From: Baylisascaris procyonis
Lineage: Eukaryota > Nematoda > Chromadorea > Rhabditida > Ascarididae
Direction: 5' to 3'
NCBI GenBank assembly: GCA_037389465.1
Contig: JAZARR010000013.1
Span: 32,650-96,649, forward strand
Length of the DNA: 64,000 bases
A program made the translations under genes and the position numbers. Below, piece after piece: positions 61,623 to 64,000 of this stretch; position 1 is the stretch's first letter, and every line of letters starts with the position of its first letter. The notes under the pieces are model-generated. The model was not told where the DNA came from. It searched no databases and was given only the letters and a program-made list of their open reading frames with translations.

Positions 61623-63719
61623 ATGTCAGATGCGACAATGGTCGATGTCGGACTATTGGTTGTTGGCTCAAGATGTGCGAGGAGTTTAGCAACGGCACTT
61701 GCTTCCGCATCGAAACATGTTACTGGTCGTCTATATGTACGTATTTGCGCAGGAGTCAATGTACATGAGGTTAGCGCTTCGTCAGCTCATTGATTTTCAT
61801 TTTTTGACTCTGTACACTGATCCAGTTCTTGCGTTCTCACGATTGAGGAATGAGGTGGAATGGTATTTTTCACTCAAAATTATGACGATGGGACATTCTG
61901 AGATTCAACAACAACCTCCGAATTTACAATTTTACAGTACTTGAGTGACGTCATCCGGAAATTCAGAGTGCAGTAGTGTAGCGATCGTGTAGTGATTAAT
62001 ATTAGTGTGATCTTTACTTGTTAGCAACTTCTCTATGACTAATTGTCGTTTTGAATTTCGTTGTATGAAAGATGTTGTCGCCTCAGAAGTTCGGATCTTC
62101 AGAATAGATTAGCACCAAAGAGTTTGTGGTAGGCTAAAAGTCCTCTCTTAAAGCGATGGTCAAACATCACTTGAAGCGCATGTGCTGCGACGTTCCTCTG
62201 TCAGTTTTCTGCTTGCGGAAAAAGTTACTCCATGTGTAGCAACTACCTGAAGAATATCGTCGAAGATGGTTATGGAGAGGGGATCGAGGTGGGAGGTTAG
62301 AGGCGGGGGGAGGTAGGGGGTGTGGAAGACAAGAACGAGGTCACCCTAACTATCAAAGGTCTTCAGCAGTTATCAGATATTATGGAATCTCTTACACTTG
62401 CTTAGCTTATAGGTCTTGCCAAGAGTGTATCTAGAGGCATCGCGTATTTGCGATTTCCTTGACGTCCGAGTCCTTATAGACGAGAGTTCGACTCGAACTT
62501 TTGACTGTATTTTCGCGGAAGGTGATGATATAGCCGCTCCATCTGATCACGTTAATCGTCCCTATCGTTCGGTCGTGCTTGGTGGTACATTCGATCGTCT
62601 CCATAATGGTCATAAAGTACTTCTATCGGCCGCTATATTGGCCGCATCAGAGCGTATTGTTTGTGGTGTTACATTTGGCGAAATGACTCATAGTGAGTTA
62701 TTTCGGTTGTTTTCCCTTTTGAAATTATTTACAAACATATCATGAAGTTGCTTTTACATGGTTAAGTAGGGTATACTTTATGGTTATTTAAAACAAGCAA
62801 AAAATTTAGGGTAATTAATGCCTTTACTTATTAAAGGTGACATGACCAAATATTTAGATGGCACTCAAAATTCGTCGATCGAGCACTGTTGTTGATCCTT
62901 TTTTCATTCGTATTTATTGAATTATATACTCACTAATATCTCTTTATTGAATCGGTTATCGGAAAGAAGATCTTCGAATTAACAGATGCGAGAAAATAAG
63001 AGTCAGGACACGAAAATATTTCAGAAAAATGCCTATGGGAATTAATGGAACCACTAGAGGTGAGGCAGAAAGCGGTGAAAGAATTCGTTGAGGATGTTAG
63101 CAATAAGGTGCGTTGTGAGATACATTCAATATCCGATGCTTTTGGACCGTCAATAGTTGATCCTGATTTGGAGGCTATTATCGTTAGCCAAGAGACACTT
63201 CGAGGAGGGTATGCGGTTAACGAACAACGAAAGGTATATACGCTGTTTCAATGAATTTTTTCACTTTTCAATTTTTTATTCATTAATGAGATTCTATCAG
63301 ATGTATTTGCTATTTCGGTGATTTTTTTCACTCTTCAATTTTTTCATTCATCAGTGAGATTTCATCAGAATTATGAGTACTGGCAATGCCTCTTGCCTTG
63401 TATTTAATTATATTTTATTGTGTTGATTTATATTTCTGTGCTTTTATTAGAGTGTCAAACGCTTTTGTTTTGTTTTTAGAAGCGTGGATTATCAACGTTG
63501 GTAGTTGAGGAGGTAAGGCTTGTGGAAGGTGAAGATAAGGTTCTTGGCGAAACCAAAATTAGCTCATCGGCAAGACGTCGAGCTCTCTTGGGAACAATTC
63601 GACGTCCATTGAGGATCAATGCTGGCGCATTCCCACGACCATTTGTTATTGGTCTTACGGGTGGAATCGCCTCCGGTAAATCGAATGCTGCTAAAGTACT
63701 TGTTCGAAATAAATGTCAG
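61623..63719 (+). CDS. Bifunctional coenzyme A synthase (PPAT/DPCK), 3' part beyond the window
   Basis: The exons seen are 61623-61769, 62413-62692, 63025-63233 and 63480-63719, giving 292 residues in phase so far. The enzyme performs the last two steps of CoA synthesis: phosphopantetheine adenylyltransferase, then dephospho-CoA kinase. The N-terminal region (VGLLVV...GRLYVRI) and exon 2 start ([11 protein letters not shown]) resemble animal CoA synthases. The adenylyltransferase signature [15 protein letters not shown] carries the HxGH motif at residues 113-116. [12 protein letters not shown] in exon 3 is typical of the animal enzyme. The kinase P-loop GGIASGKS is at 273-280. The rest of the kinase domain is missing because the window ends. 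The start is the only in-frame Met near the conserved N-terminus. The exon 4 end is uncertain: either a GC donor (CAG|GCGAGT, at 63720) or GT at 63725. Confidence 0.93.
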
Positions 63720-64000
63720 GCGAGTAGTTACCGTTCTCCTATGAAAATATCCTACCTTTCCGAATCTAAAATACCTTTAATGTTAATACGTTTCCAAATC
63801 CGCGTCTTGTGACGGCAAGAGCTCTTACTCTACGCATAGTAGGGTTTATATTTAGGGGAGTACAGCGGGCCAGCTATAGGAGTTTAATATCTTGCAGAGA
63901 GGTCAAACCAGAGACGGTATGCTTGGCGCTCAAGCATTTTCAACTTGACAGCATAATTGAACCGGTTGATTTGCTGCATTGTTTATCCCCTCTGCCATTG
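63720..64000 (+). other. Intron of CoA synthase running to the window edge
   Basis: No continuation of the kinase domain (VIDxDxLGH or similar) is visible. An acceptor-like TTGCAG near 63896 is followed by an open frame to the edge (EVKPETVCLALKHF). It does not resemble dephospho-CoA kinase, so I treat it as intron sequence. Confidence 0.5.

Noticed and set aside
63896..64000. Possible next exon of CoA synthase after TTGCAG
   Set aside because: The open frame lacks the dephospho-CoA kinase motifs expected right after the P-loop.

Overview
The window looks like nuclear DNA of a nematode. It is AT-rich by eye, has long AT-rich introns, and carries short pyrimidine-rich splice acceptors (TTTCAG type). 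The strongest evidence is a complete Argonaute of the worm-specific (WAGO) clade, a group known only from nematodes. Intron lengths in that gene (about 320-1,170 bases) are longer than is usual in Caenorhabditis. A clade III worm (ascaridid or spirurid) is a reasonable guess, but the species is not determined.

Layout. 1-7.3 kb: no gene I can defend, only repeats. 7.8-8.27 kb: a decayed LINE reverse-transcriptase tail. 8.47-15.9 kb (+): a five-exon model for a small secreted protein of unknown family. 16.2-21 kb: microsatellites and no clear gene. 21.07-26.47 kb (-): a flavin-containing monooxygenase in five exons, the first intron of which appears to be GC-AG. A roughly 340-base TA-flanked MITE lies at 21.65-21.99 kb inside its last intron. 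26.5-35.9 kb: no gene recognised. 35.98-52.56 kb (+): the WAGO gene, 22 exons and 925 residues when all exons are joined; every exon phase agrees. 54.4-55.1 kb (-): a reverse-transcriptase fragment and a decayed leucine tRNA-like sequence. 55.58-56.84 kb (+): a bZIP transcription factor. 61.62 kb to the right edge (+): bifunctional coenzyme A synthase, cut off by the window inside its kinase domain.

The four recognised genes belong to unrelated processes: small-RNA silencing, redox metabolism, transcription and CoA synthesis. They are separated by kilobases, so I see no operon. The most unusual points are the WAGO PIWI domain, which keeps two catalytic aspartates but has arginine for the histidine; a 70-base duplication that copied the WAGO exon 13 acceptor region; GC-type donors in FMO and possibly CoA synthase; and the orphan secreted gene. 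I did not find a clearly new multi-gene system. All exon boundaries were read by eye from splice signals, reading frame and family resemblance, with no transcript data.
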